A stretch of 64,000 bases of DNA from Plutella xylostella (taxonomy: Eukaryota > Arthropoda > Insecta > Lepidoptera > Plutellidae): positions 5,208,001-5,272,000 of the forward strand of contig NC_064009.1 in NCBI RefSeq assembly GCF_932276165.1. Direction: 5' to 3'. Positions 26,301 through 35,671 of the stretch are shown here, piece by piece. Each line of letters opens with the position of its first letter. The stretch's first letter is position 1. The translations under genes were made by a program, and so were the position numbers. Under the pieces are notes generated by a model. It saw only the letters and a program-made list of their open reading frames with translations. It was not told the DNA's origin and made no database searches.

Positions 26301-27132
26301 TAGCTATGCCCACATTGCCCACAGTTATCTAGCTTTCTGTTTAACCTAATTTATGTACAGCAAGTATTCACTCAAGATAAATATTATTTCCTTTGTATTA
26401 AGTATTATTTCACTCTCTTTCAGGAATACCCGATATTTTTCTCGGTGGTGCTCGGTTTCAGCAACGGTCTGTTCGGGTCGGTGCCGATGATCATGGCGCC
26501 ATCTCGCGTCAGCCGCGAGCACCGCGAGATTGCAGGTTTGAACATCGATTTATTTAATTACTGTGTCGATAACTGGATAGTGGTGTGTGTTCGGTACTTA
26601 ACTCTTTATCATGTGGTTTACTGGTGCTCCGATAGATGGCACTAAAAGCGTTGAAAGAAATATTAGCGTAAGGCATCGTAATGTCATTGACATACTTTTT
26701 TCACTATGCCATGGACATTGGACACATGGCAAATGTCCCGACTTATCTCTCGATTGAACCTTTCATGCTTAACACGTTCCAGGAAGTTATAATTTGAATA
26801 TACTAATGTGAAACCATCTACGCTCCCTTGTACCTAGTAGTCATACGCTTAGTTCTACATGTATGTATGACTACCAATAATTTATATTCACACCAGTACC
26901 CACTTTAAAAGTCTACAACAGCGCATTATTTCAAACAGGAAACATGATGACCCTGTCCTACAACGGCGGGCTACTATCAGGATCACTGGTCTCCTACCTT
27001 CTACTGGGCATCCTGGGGCCTCCCACCGAGCCCCCGTGCCGCGTGTATCCAACGCCGCCTCTGCCTACAATCCCTACAACGTCGACAACCCTAGCCAGCA
27101 ATGTAACGCAAATGATACTGTCTATGCATTGA
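11332..27132 (+). CDS. SLC29A4: Equilibrative nucleoside transporter, ENT4/PMAT type (SLC29 family)
   Basis: Twelve exons splice in phase to 552 aa: 11332-11501, 11980-12134, 12557-12760, 13144-13382, 13914-13983, 23663-23805, 24238-24292, 24697-24806, 25157-25234, 25830-25958, 26424-26535 and 26939-27132. The start is MNETLGRGYARIDAIRAARG. The first membrane segment ends LLPFNSFIMAVDYFQHHYP, and GCTVQQASYYGFTGSLPPRY and AVMVGES match the ENT4 branch. A long hydrophilic loop (about residues 250-350) separates helices 6 and 7, as in the SLC29 family, and the C-terminal helices carry GFSNGLFGSVPMIMAPSRV. ENT4 proteins move nucleosides or organic cations across the plasma membrane; the substrate here is not knowable from sequence. 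Intron 5 (9.7 kb) hosts a P450 on the other strand and a retrotransposon, and exon 10 is partly triplicated. Confidence 0.92.
13413..13738. repeat. Foldback MITE, two partial hairpins, in ENT4 intron 4
   Basis: Lying just after exon 4, the arms CTAGCCACGGGGCGCA and TGCGCCCCGTGGTAG enclose a first hairpin (13413-13540). A second, partial copy ends CGTGCTAGCCCTTCAG (13638-13738). It belongs to the same family as the complete element at 24517-24650. Confidence 0.7.
14368..14558. repeat. Foldback repeat with GACTTCAAAAAACC arms, upstream copy
   Basis: Arms of about 50 bp (AAAAAACCGACTTCAAAAAA on the left and its complement on the right) surround a centre containing CACCGCACCAACATC. A second copy of the centre and right arm follows the retrotransposon at about 16663-16782. 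The two copies were adjacent before the RTE element inserted between them. Confidence 0.7.
14559..16607 (+). mobile_element. 5'-truncated RTE-like non-LTR retrotransposon in ENT4 intron 5
   Basis: The element is bounded by a 13-bp direct repeat, GGTTTTTTAATTA, at 14546-14558 and 16608-16620, which is a target-site duplication. Its 3' end is a (GAT)n run, typical of RTE elements. There is no endonuclease domain, so the copy is 5'-truncated. It lies in the same orientation as ENT4. Confidence 0.85.
14560..16577 (+). pseudogene. RTE-type reverse transcriptase, frameshifted
   Basis: One open frame runs from the truncation point to about 15256 and the next from about 15256 to 16577. A single-base deletion in the codons for WKEGL-IIKLPKKGD separates them. 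The RT landmarks are NWRGINLLPT, AGFRAGRSCTDQI, LLVDFEKAFDRV, GVKQGCLLSPLLF and the catalytic DIDFADDLCLL. The C-terminal tail KRKRGRPKTTWRRTV is typical of RTE-like proteins. With no endonuclease and a frameshift it cannot mobilise itself, but the small number of defects suggests a fairly recent insertion. Confidence 0.85.
16608..18304. other. ENT4 intron 5, repeat-rich segment before the nested P450
   Basis: This part holds the second copy of the foldback repeat (16663-16782) and a direct repeat of about 45 bp, ATGATACCAAAAAGTCCTTC, at about 16847 and 16917. A common insect repeat at about 17100-17336 ends CCTCCTCCTTTTTTGAAGTC. The rest is AT-rich without exons. Confidence 0.5.
18305..22902 (-). 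CDS. Cytochrome P450, CYP3 clan, complete, nested in ENT4 intron 5
   Basis: Nine exons on the minus strand splice in phase to 509 aa: 22902-22715, 21680-21551, 20903-20679, 20443-20256, 19880-19741, 19552-19458, 19304-19178, 18847-18581 and 18474-18305. The N-terminus is a membrane anchor (MSLIIVFLVVFCITFYFYRS) followed by a hinge with GIPTAPGCNWFFGNY. The I-helix region reads YAYLLDGYETSSILICYALY, the K-helix ETLR, then DPERF and the heme loop FGEGPRKCLG with the Cys ligand, ending PEGGAWVNMTPFK. The C-helix (EEWKTSRAHSTPSLS) and I-helix are CYP3-clan-like. Such enzymes in insects usually oxidise plant toxins or insecticides, but the subfamily and substrate are not assigned. No stop, frameshift or bad splice site was found, so it looks functional. 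It is transcribed against its host gene. Confidence 0.9.
22571..22630. repeat. (TA)n-rich microsatellite
   Basis: An interrupted TA dinucleotide tract lies in intron 1 of the nested P450. Confidence 0.8.
23190..23430 (-). pseudogene. C-terminal scrap of an RTE-like LINE protein
   Basis: The minus strand encodes RAGHICRRTDNRFGKHV, KLSVGRPPTRWGDDLQKVAG and, after a short gap, a WRALGEAYVQ-like end. This is the conserved C-terminal tail of RTE-type retrotransposon proteins. Nothing upstream of it is preserved. A related plus-strand scrap lies at 36800-37018. Confidence 0.7.
24517..24650. repeat. Foldback MITE in ENT4 intron 7
   Basis: Near-perfect terminal inverted repeats of about 41 bp start AGAAGGGCTAGTACGGGGCG and end CGTACTAGCCCTTCT. 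The element is about 134 bp long and is related to the partial copies at 13413-13738. Confidence 0.85.
24850..24999. repeat. MITE with TAAGGGCCAG termini in ENT4 intron 8
   Basis: The 21-bp inverted ends begin TAAGGGCCAGTTTTTTGATC and close with ATCAAAAAACTGGCCCTTA, about 150 bp apart. The centre shows further self-complementarity (ACTTTAAC and GTTAAAGT). Confidence 0.85.
25907..26259 (+). repeat. Tandem triplication of the 3' end of ENT4 exon 10 with its splice donor
   Basis: The last part of exon 10 (codons for LMLLCAAPRHAPHIVGD), its GTGAGT donor and about 60 bp of intron recur as direct units starting at 25907, 26020 and 26133 (period 113 bp). The copies keep an AG before CTGCTGATG and the donor after GGCGAC, giving 54-nt potential exons that would be in frame. 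A GCTGATG word at the unit border is shared by exon and intron and may have primed the duplication. Confidence 0.88.
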
Positions 27133-29259
27133 ACGGTGAGTTGAGGATGGTGATAAGCAGGAGTGTAATTTAAATCTCGAATGTGTTTGAAATTAATAGT
27201 GGAAAATACTCAACTCTCCGAAATTGTTCAAGTAGGTACTTCAAGTCTTACCTTCTGATAAAATTGGCCATCATATTTTTTTTCATGTCATGTTCTGTAA
27301 TAAGTAATAAGTATTGTAATTTTTTGTTGGTCCAATGCAAGTAAGGTACCTACTTTTATTATAAGTGGAGTTATGAAAGACCTATACTTTATCTACTTAT
27401 AAGATATGGTCTTTTATCAGAAAGTATGAATACTTTTGTAAATGAATGAATTGTTACTAATATTACTCTGTCTGTACATATAATATGTTATCATGCGATG
27501 TTTAGCTCATAGGTTTCTTTAAAAATATGTTAATAGTTATTTGCTTGTTATGGATGTGTTGGTTGTGCACGCGGAAAAATATTATTTTGTTTAAATTTAA
27601 CAGATATGAAAAATACAAGTTTCTCCCGTATCACATGCAACACGCTAAAATCTACTTTTAAAATATGTAGGCAAACCTATTTCACTAATTTTATCTATCA
27701 CTTAAAAATAATTTACTTATTATATTGTTATTTGTTTATTTTGCACAAATATGATATCGGTAGAAGTGATTATGATTAATAATTCTAGTTCAGTTTGCTA
27801 ACTGATAAACCCTGATACTTTTGAACCAGAGTTTTGCTAGGAAACGTGAAGACTGAATTAAATTGAAAGCAATGACCAATAATTCCCCATTTCTACATTG
27901 AGTCTACTCTGTAAAGAAAGAATCCAATTGTTTACTCATAATTTTAACTTCAGGAAAGCAGGAATGCTTGACGCACTTTTAATGCAACGATTATAGGGTC
28001 GTTAGTGTGACAGCGCTTGTAACGTTGCATTCGTGAAGCTAGAGTGACCTGCGCTCCTAATACAACAATGTAAACATCTTAAACAATATATCATAAAGGA
28101 AATAGACATTTCCATAAACAGAACAATCCATGTGTGAAGTACTGTGAACACTCGAGTGAAGACTCAATAGAGAAATAGGGTATTCTAAATGACTGACAAC
28201 AATCCTGATTAGAATAGAAAACATCCACGTGTAGGTAATAATTTTGTCTATGGTAGCCTCTGAAAGTGTTTGCCTCTCGCTTGCACCTAAGGCCTGGTGC
28301 CTCTCATAGGAGCATCCCTCTAGAACTAGGCTGGAGTGAGAGACAAATAAAAGAGTATTACAAGACAATTCTCATCTTTGTTGGTTCACGTAGTATGTAT
28401 AGGTAAAAAGATTTGTATAATGAATGGTCCTACTATCTTATTATTGACTTGTTCAAAGGTGCATTTACTTTATTTTTTGCATTCCTCACTCAGATAATGG
28501 CAAAAGAAGCTAAAAGAGATAAGGTAATTTAACATAATGAAATTATTATAATTATGTACCAACTGATCAAATCATTAAGAAACTAACTTCGTAGGTATTT
28601 ACCTTCCTTTCTTACCTTTACCTTTTATCTTTCTTCCTTTGGTATGGATTTCCACGATTAAAAACAAAAACTTAATATTAATATAATCCCTAAACTAACT
28701 TGGATCAGTTCCATTCCACCTACACCTATTTTATAATCATCATCTACATCATATGATTATATGCATTCCTGTATAATGTTCCTACATTCCTACCATGTAA
28801 ACCATACGTATATTAACTTCAATGTTTAGATAGCTACTACAGGTAGTTAAATCTGGGTTGTGCATTTCCAATTGTACGTATCATTTGAGTACCTCCATCT
28901 ATTAAATTTCAATATCTATATAATGTACATACTGTGTAAATAAATAGTAAATTAGTATTTACACGTAAAATACAATACTATCTTTGTAATTGTAACTTAT
29001 TTAATACCTAACTTGTACCTAAGTACTCGTATAATACATTCATAGATACATAAACAAAGTACATAGGTACTCAGTTTTATATCATATCCGACAACCTACC
29101 TAATAACTATAATACCTATATTATTCCCAATACCTAAGTGTTTGAAGTGTTAAAAATAGTTGGTTTTGTTGAATGATAAAAAATAAGTGATGATTAAAGC
29201 ATTCTTTAGAACTTGATATATTTTTTGCTCAGAATATTTCCTATGTAAACAGGTACCTA
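27133..29259. other. 3' UTR and intergenic DNA after ENT4
   Basis: After the ENT4 stop the sequence is AT-rich. A GT directly after TGAACG could be a donor for a 3' UTR intron. No other gene, RNA gene or clear transposon was recognised in this stretch. Confidence 0.4.
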
Positions 29260-29462
29260 TGTACACACGGCAACGTTAAATGGTTGGCAGGGCACACTAA
29301 CGTAGGTAGTGTATGTGTGTGTCGGCGACGTCGACGTAATTATTTAGTTCTGGGCAACCCACACACGGATATTGTAAGCATGTAGTTGTGCCAGTGACAA
29401 TGATTCATTCATTCATTTGTTTTTATGATATGAAGCAAAATTTTGCAAGGCAGTGTAATAGA

Positions 29463-29534
29463 TTGAATGGCTCAGTTGGTATGATACAAGACTTACAATA
29501 ATCGGTATGGTGGTTCAAATCCCACTGAACTTAC
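29463..29534 (+). other. tRNA-like sequence in the left inverted repeat
   Basis: A good box A (TGGCTCAGTTGG) and box B (GGTTCAAATCC) are about 40 bp apart. Acceptor and anticodon stems do not pair cleanly, so this is a tRNA relic rather than a working tRNA gene. Confidence 0.5.
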
Positions 29535-30024
29535 AATATTCCTTTTTTGTTTTTTTATAGATTTAATTTATTTTTTAAGTTGGTTAATAATAGTATTGTA
29601 TTGTAGCATATACGAATAAAAGCAACACAGAAAGTAAATGAAACAAGTTATTAAGTGTTAAAATAACCAAATTTATTCTTGCCGTAACATAAACATTAAG
29701 GATGTTACGTTTTTGTTGTTTTTCGTTTTAAAACATAGTTGTAGTTTATATTAATAAGGAAAATTTTCAATTAGCAGTTTTAAATCATAATAAACATCAG
29801 AAAAGGATGGACTGGCTGTTTTACTAAAGTAAATAGGCAAGTCATTAGTTATATGAATCAACATGTTAATTAGCTAGAAATAAGATAACTTATTCCAACC
29901 TCAGTAACAATAACATCATTAACACATTGGCTTACCCATAATTGTAAATAATAATAAGTATTTAACCAAATAACTAAAGTCTTATACAAATGGAAAAATA
30001 AAAATTACTGAGCTAACCCCAATA

Positions 30025-30588
30025 ACTATAATTTTCACCACTTTTTCGCCATAATATCTTACGTCCATCCTTGTCTGATTTAAAGGTCTTTTCATCACTA
30101 AATATCACCACATTGTTGCACCAATCAAAGTTTAAAATAGTCAGTCGCAAAACGCACTCTGTTTCGACGATGCTGATCGGTTAGAGCAATTTTCTTCGTC
30201 GGCCTCCGACACCGCAACCCAGCAGCACGCAAGTGAACCCGTACGGTTCGTAGGGATAGATTATGTGTTGTGGCCGTAGAACGGGTGCTGCAGAACGGAT
30301 CAGCGCTATGTGCAGCTACGATTTCTCGATGGCGTGGTGATGCATCCGTATAGACGACTACTGTCTACATGTCCCGAATCTGCGTATCGGTGAACCCATA
30401 ATTGAACAGTTCTCCTCTGCAAACAAAAAAAACAAATACTTAGCTTATACAAATACAAATATTCTAACAGTCAAATAAAATTATATTTGCAGTTCTATGT
30501 GACTTACCGATATCATTAAACGTCTTGCGATTTCACTAATTGTAATATTTTGTTCATATAATACAATTATCTCCGCCTTTTTGAACAT
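30025..30588 (-). pseudogene. Tc1-like transposase, broken
   Basis: On the minus strand an ATG at 30588 starts MFKKAEIIVLYEQNITISEI and continues as a helix-turn-helix (ARRLMIS). A candidate 91-bp intron (30417-30507, GT..AG) follows. Then TVQLWVHRYADSG, LSLRTVRVHLRAAGLRCRRP and, after a stop, NNVVIFSDEKTFKSD and GRKILWRKSGE align in character with Tc1-family transposases. FSDEKTF carries one catalytic Asp. At least one stop and one frameshift are needed to read through, and the C-terminal catalytic part was not found. Confidence 0.72.
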
Positions 30589-30894
30589 GGTTAAATGACT
30601 TTCCATAGTGACTGCGAAGATAAATTAATTATAAATTCACAAATCACAAAGTGAATCACTATGCAGACGCAGAGGTGAATTGTCACTAAAAGTAAAAAAT
30701 AATTTCGTTTATTCATATTGTATGAGGGTAGAATGGTTTTACTTCTCAAATGAAGAGCGAATCATATATTTTTAGCGAAGAGAAATAGTCGACAGCTATG
30801 CAGCTTGTAGTCATTTGTCAATTTCAAATAAATTTATTTTATACTCAACAGCGTTTAAATTAACGCTAAATTTAAATAAAGTAAAATAAAATAC

Positions 30895-30966
30895 CCATTA
30901 GTGGACTCGAACTCACGACCTATGTTTCATAAGTCTAACATACTACCAATGAGCTACGAAGAGTAT
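30895..30966 (-). other. tRNA-like sequence in the right inverted repeat
   Basis: On the minus strand TAGCTCATTGG (box A) is followed by GGTCGTGAGTTCGAGTCC (box B), the second resembling elongator tRNA-Met. The stems are imperfect. It aligns with the copy at 29463-29534 through AGACTTA and the T-arm. Confidence 0.55.
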
Positions 30967-31366
30967 AGCTACAAGTTGTGAAATTTTGCTTCAAGTCTGT
31001 CTGTTTGACTTACTCGACCGGTTGATATTTTTATGTCACAGCTGGTGTAAGGGCGTTTGCCTACGCGCAAACTCGTTTGTGCTGTTGTGTGTGTGTGTGT
31101 GTGTGTGGTGTTTGTTACTGGTGTATTTACCGATTTCTGCTTTATTGCACACATAGACCACGTTAGTGTGTACACATACACTACGTTTGTGTGCCCTGCC
31201 AACCATTTGGAGTTGCCGTGTGTACATGACTTTGCCCATTTGTGCACGAGTACCAAATATTAGGTCCTTACATAATAATATGAAATTGGCGTTTTCTATA
31301 GGAGGAACATAAAGTCGTTTTTTTTTTAAATTAAATATATTAAATTAATCAAAGTATGTACCATTG

Positions 31367-32386
31367 CTATGTATGCACTTTTGCCATCTCATAGGTAATG
31401 TGAAAGGTATGAAATAAATTTTCATTGATCCCCTTACTAAAAAAACCATTCGGGCGGGAATCAATAAAATCTTTGAAGGCGGTTTGGACTGCCCCATCGG
31501 AGTTGAATTTTTTTCCTTGCAAGTAGTTATCCAAATTGCGAAAAAAATGGTAATCTGTTGGAGCAAGGTCCGGAGAGTACGGTGGATGTCTAAGACATTC
31601 TAATTGAAGCTCCTCTAATTTGGTAGCCGTCTGTTGTGCAGTGTGTGGTCTAGCGTTGTCCTGAAGCAGCAGTGGCCTAGAGCGATTGACCAGCCTCGGT
31701 TGTTTAGCAGCTAGCTTTTCCATCATGGTTTGCAGTTGCTGACAATAGATATCTGCCGTAATCGTCTGGCCAGATTTAAGAAAGCTGTAGTGAACGACAC
31801 CGGCACTAGTCCACCAAACACTTACAAGCAACTTTTTTTTAGTCAATTTTCGCTTAGGGCAGGATTTGGCTGGTTCGCCAGGGTACAGCCATTGCGATGA
31901 GCGCTTCCGATTATCGTAGAGGATCCACTTTTCATCACAGGTAATGATTCGATTTAAAATTCCTTCATTATTGTGCCGGTTGAGTAACGTAACGCAGCAG
32001 TCGACGCGCGTTTGTCGGTTTGCTTCACTCAATTCATGAGGTACCCACCTTTCAAGCTTTTTCACCTTCCCAATTTGCTTCAAGTGGATTAGAATAGTTT
32101 TATCACTAACACCGGAGCCTGCAGCTAACTCGGACGTGGTTTGCGATGGATCCGCTTCCACAATAGCCTTCAATTCTTCATTATCAACTTTGGTCTCCGG
32201 CCGTCCACGAGGCTTGTTCTGCAGGTCGAAATTTCCAGAACGAAAACGTTGGAACCAAAAACGCACTGTGTTTTCTTTTGCGACACCGTCACCATACACA
32301 TCATTAATCCTTCGAGCCGTTTCTGCAGCACTGGTGCCACGGTGGAACTCATACTCGTAAATAACGCGATATTTCAAGTTTTCCAT
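31367..32386 (-). CDS. Mariner transposase (DD34D), intact
   Basis: The frame codes for 339 aa from MENLKYRVIYEYEF (an upstream in-frame ATG at 32419 would add 11 residues). The N-terminal helix-turn-helix region reads TSAAETARRINDVYGDG, followed by the mariner signature WVPHEL. The catalytic triad is visible: D in ITCDEKWILYDN, D in LLQDNARPHTA, and D in APTDYHFF exactly 34 residues later. YSPDLAP is also present. There is no stop or frameshift, and the length is typical of the family (about 340-350 aa). The enzyme cuts and pastes its element at TA sites. It may still be active in trans, although this copy's right end is interrupted. Confidence 0.93.
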   Translation of the reverse strand: MENLKYRVIYEYEFHRGTSAAETARRINDVYGDGVAKENTVRFWFQRFRSGNFDLQNKPRGRPETKVDNEELKAIVEADPSQTTSELAAGSGVSDKTILIHLKQIGKVKKLERWVPHELSEANRQTRVDCCVTLLNRHNNEGILNRIITCDEKWILYDNRKRSSQWLYPGEPAKSCPKRKLTKKKLLVSVWWTSAGVVHYSFLKSGQTITADIYCQQLQTMMEKLAAKQPRLVNRSRPLLLQDNARPHTAQQTATKLEELQLECLRHPPYSPDLAPTDYHFFRNLDNYLQGKKFNSDGAVQTAFKDFIDSRPNGFFSKGINENLFHTFHITYEMAKVHT

Positions 32387-32543
32387 TTTGTAAACAGAGT
32401 GACACAAAGAAAAAAACAAATGAATTAGGGGGTTTGAAACACAAATGCATGAGTAAATAGCTGTATGAATTTGAATTTGGAATTCCTAACCATAAAGGTA
32501 ATATTTGAGATCAAAGTGGCCAGTACGACAAAACGCCAATTTC

Positions 32544-33312
32544 GGGTTCCGCTCATCTTGCATAATCTTTATTGACCAAAACTCATTTCGCATAACTCGT
32601 ATGGTCTAAACTTTTTTGGCCGAACCATCACTTTGCCAAGACTTATGTGGCATAAGGCTCGTTTCGTCTAAAACTCTTTAGGCACAATCTTTAAACACCT
32701 AAGTTTCGTTTGCTCAAATTTATGTTCGTCTATACCTATGTATAATCTTGATTCTCGTAATGTTATCTTAATAAATAATATATTAAGTATGTAGTAAATG
32801 TACAAATTGTGGTATTTTTCTCCTACATCCCGAAAATCACGATATTGTTTGATCAAAAAATCGAAAGTTAACGACCAATATAATTATTATTACAAACCCC
32901 ATGAGATCGAAACCTAAAAATAGGTGCGACGACGAGCAAAGCGAGGAGGAGCGTGTTAGGTGCACGTGTTCATCAAAACCAAAGCGGAGCGCAGCGAAGC
33001 GGAGCGGAGCGTTTTCCAAACAGCGGAAACAATAAAAGACACCAGTTTGCGCTATGTAGGGAGACGCTCCGACAAAGTTAAAGCCAAACGAATATTATTA
33101 CTTTGTATAAACCTAATAAACCTATGCCATAGCATTATTAGGCTATTCAAGATTTGGCCATACCATTATTAGGCTAAGCAATGTTATGCGAAATAACTTT
33201 TTACTAAACGAGATTTATGGCATACGATTTTCGGCGTAACGAGACTTTGACCAAACGTTACTATGCAATACGAGATTAGGCAAATAAATCTTATGCCAAA
33301 AAAGGTAGAACC
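32544..33312. mobile_element. 769-bp insert of phrase-like repeats within the mariner right end
   Basis: The insert is flanked by a direct repeat GCCAATTTC (32535-32543 and 33313-33321), a 9-bp target duplication. It begins GGGTTCCGCTCATC and ends GGTAGAACC, a short inverted pair. Both halves are made of loosely repeated phrases such as GCATAACTCGT, TTTGGTCAAA and GCATAAGGCTCGTTTCG, in opposite orientation in the two halves. The core is purine-rich (GCGGAGCGCAGCGAAGC). It has no ORF of note. The 9-bp duplication would fit a Mutator-like origin. Confidence 0.7.
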
Positions 33313-33335
33313 GCCAATTTCATATGTAAGGACCT

Positions 33336-34232
33336 AATAGTACTAATATTGCATTTGTAATCGAACGAATACTCATGCCCAAGCTCATGAGAGGATTCGT
33401 AACTTGGAGGAAGAAAAAGCAACCGGGAGGTATAGCGCATCCACACCAATATGGCATCGCGCCATATTTTTTTTTGTAGTATAAATCGCTATATCATCTA
33501 CAGCAACATGTAATCGTCCACATTTAGAAGGATAGAAGTAGGCCCCTCATAAGGAGCGTCAAAACATACTACCCACTACTCCAAAACATAGGTGTGCTCT
33601 ACTCGGCCTATCTCAATGCACTATGACTCTCCTCAACCTCAACATTGGCCTCCTTAACTTTATTTACCTAAGTACCCAATGCGTATGCGCACACTTTACA
33701 TTTTCTTCCAGAAAACTCACAATCGTTCTACGAAGCCGCCGTCTAAGTAGATTCTAATCGGGCGCGGCGCGACTAGCGATAATGCGAGATTTTGACCGCG
33801 CATAGGTCGGCCTCTGTTTAAACAGGTCTAAGCTGATATGATAGCAGTATTGCGTCGTGACTCGTGACACAAGTTGGAATTCGAGGCGCAATTCACGATG
33901 CATCGATCAATCGCCATCTATTTTAGGGAGCAGTGAGCTATCTGGAAACCAAACATAGTGAGGTTCCGTCGTACATATAATGTATGTATGTCTATTGTCT
34001 ACTCAATTGATGAAACCTCGTGTGTTTTCTAGTTTTGCCTTTTTTTTGGAAAATACGCTACTGTTGTGGGAAGGTTGTAAAACAAGTGATTGGACGTCCA
34101 CTTCTTTTTAGTTTGTGTGACAAAGACAAGAAGTCTGGACTAGACTCTGTTACCGAAAGAACTAGCCATATTGGTTGTTAGTCGTTGACTCGGTAGCTTT
34201 TATACCGTACCAATAGATGTAGAGATATAATA
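33336..34232. other. Gene-free stretch right of the mariner
   Basis: No coding exon, RNA gene or recognised transposon is seen. Simple TATGTATGTATG occurs near 33978. Confidence 0.4.
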
Positions 34233-34439
34233 TACACTCACGGGCAATGAAAAAGTTCCACTCACAAAATTTCGACACCAAATGACTCAATTTTTTTCAA
34301 TGATTTCATTTAAAATTTCTGATGCTCTGTTAAATGTACTTTAATGTTGCAGAAGGCGTTATTAGGCCAGCCTTTTCCGTTTAGAAGTAGGTAATTTGGT
34401 GCTTTTCTCAGTGGAACCTTTTCATTGCCCGTGAGTGTA
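34233..34439. repeat. TA-flanked MITE, Tc1/mariner type
   Basis: The inverted ends CACTCACGGGCAATGAAAA and TTTTCATTGCCCGTGAGTG lie at 34235 and 34437, each flanked by TA. At about 203 bp with no ORF, it is a non-autonomous relative of a Tc1/mariner element. Confidence 0.88.
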
Positions 34440-34924
34440 GAGGTATATTTAGTTCAATATAAATAGTTATAACTACTTATCGAGAAAAAAAGTAGACAAA
34501 ACAATACGATTAAAAAATATGTTAAGTACCGTACATACTTTAGCGATAAAGATTGCTAGTAAGTATCATACTTGGGTGAAGAAAAATCTGATTGTGGGTA
34601 CGCGCCTATTGTTCACTGGAGGGATGTGGGAATCGTGATTGGAATAGTGTAGGTAATGTGTAAATAAAGCTATGAAATTATGTCTAAGGACAGGGTATTG
34701 TTATTTGTAGGATTATGTGTAGGTAGTTAGGTACCATGTTTCATTTAGTTATATATTTAAACTCACAATGATTCAATTTATTTGGACTAACAACGGGATA
34801 AACATGTGAAATTCTTGTATATTACCTACCTAGTTACTATGAATGGATATTATTATTAATTTAATATTGTATATCTCTTACTATACGTCATAATCACGAG
34901 TAGTTAGTAAATAAATCAATGAAA

Positions 34925-34976
34925 ACCGCACGGCACTAACTTAGTTACTTATCTTTATGTTTTAGTGTCGTGCGGT
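34925..34976. repeat. 15-bp stem hairpin
   Basis: ACCGCACGGCACTAA (34925-34939) pairs perfectly with TTAGTGTCGTGCGGT (34962-34976) except for one G-T position. It lies in a gene-free stretch (34440-35211) that otherwise holds nothing I recognise. Confidence 0.6.
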
Positions 34977-35211
34977 ACGTGGCAATCGTTTATATGCAGA
35001 GTAATTATTCTGATTAATAACGTTACAATAATAAAACTGCTATTTGAGAACTAAAGTGGTCATAATAAAGTTATAGAGCGGACGTTGACCTTTGTATTTG
35101 GTTGGTAGAGACTTGGTGAGTATACCTACTTATTTGTTTATAATTATTTTAAGTGGTACGAAATTAGGTCTGAGGAAAAATTACTATCACTGAAATAAGT
35201 TTTCTGGGAAT

Positions 35212-35302
35212 GCTACGAACGTGCGTAGCAATAGGCTACGAGACGTCGTAGCAGAAAAAGTGCTACGCCGTTATTTCGTAGCGCTGCTACGAATGACGTA
35301 GG
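35212..35302. repeat. Cluster of four GCTACG..CGTAGC hairpins
   Basis: Four consecutive mini-palindromes occur within 91 bp: GCTACGaacgtgCGTAGC, GCTACGagacgtCGTAGC, GCTACGccgttatttCGTAGC and GCTACGaatgaCGTAGG. No ORF overlaps them. Confidence 0.7.
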
Positions 35303-35519
35303 CCTTGCCAAAACGTGATCCTAACTTTTTTTTTACTATCTAGCTAGGTATATTATGGATTTAATTAAAATATAAAAGTTTTTCTTATCTATTCTATCTT
35401 TGGTTGTAAAAAATCTGAAATAATTGCTAGCTAATTACGTTACGTAACCAAAAAGATGATGAAACTCGTTATCGTATAAAAAGTTAAAAGAAACAACGGC
35501 AGTCATGTTAAAGACCAAC

Positions 35520-35525
35520 TTTATT
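35520..35525 (-). terminator. Poly(A) signal of the 100-aa gene
   Basis: AATAAA on the minus strand lies about 147 nt beyond the stop codon of the small gene at 35672-35974. It would give a transcript of roughly 500 nt. Confidence 0.6.
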
Positions 35526-35671
35526 GATGTGTACCAACAATATTTTCGTTTACACAAGAAAATATGCGTGTGGCGCGGCGACACTGGGCTGACTCGTGGC
35601 TCGGGGCCAGCGCGGCGCGGCGTGGGACGCCCTCGGGCGAGTAGACTGGGACCGGGGAGGCTCCGCGGGGA

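Larger units (their letters stand above)
29260..31226. mobile_element. Decayed Tc1-like DNA transposon with long inverted repeats
   Basis: The ends match in inverted orientation: TGTACACACGGCAAC on the left (29260 on) and GTTGCCGTGTGTACA on the right (to 31226). Inside these, AAATGGTTGGCAGGGCACAC recurs, and further in TGAAGCAAAATTTT recurs. The inverted arms extend about 270-330 bp and include a tRNA-like sequence on each side. Between them lies a broken transposase gene on the minus strand. Confidence 0.75.
31262..33335 (-). mobile_element. Mariner transposon with intact transposase, right end split by an insertion
   Basis: The left end starts GGTCCTTACATAATAATATG and runs into GAAATTGGCGTTTT. 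The right end ends CATATGTAAGGACC. Both are flanked by TA, the mariner target site. The right inverted repeat is interrupted by a 769-bp insert (32544-33312). Without the insert the element would be about 1.3 kb, normal for mariner. Confidence 0.88.

Noticed and set aside
28057..28368. Minus-strand 103-aa frame as a gene
   Set aside because: No family resemblance, splice context, promoter or composition typical of coding sequence was found.
31085..31107. (GT)n tract as a regulatory element
   Set aside because: It is a short microsatellite inside the right arm of the Tc1-like element.
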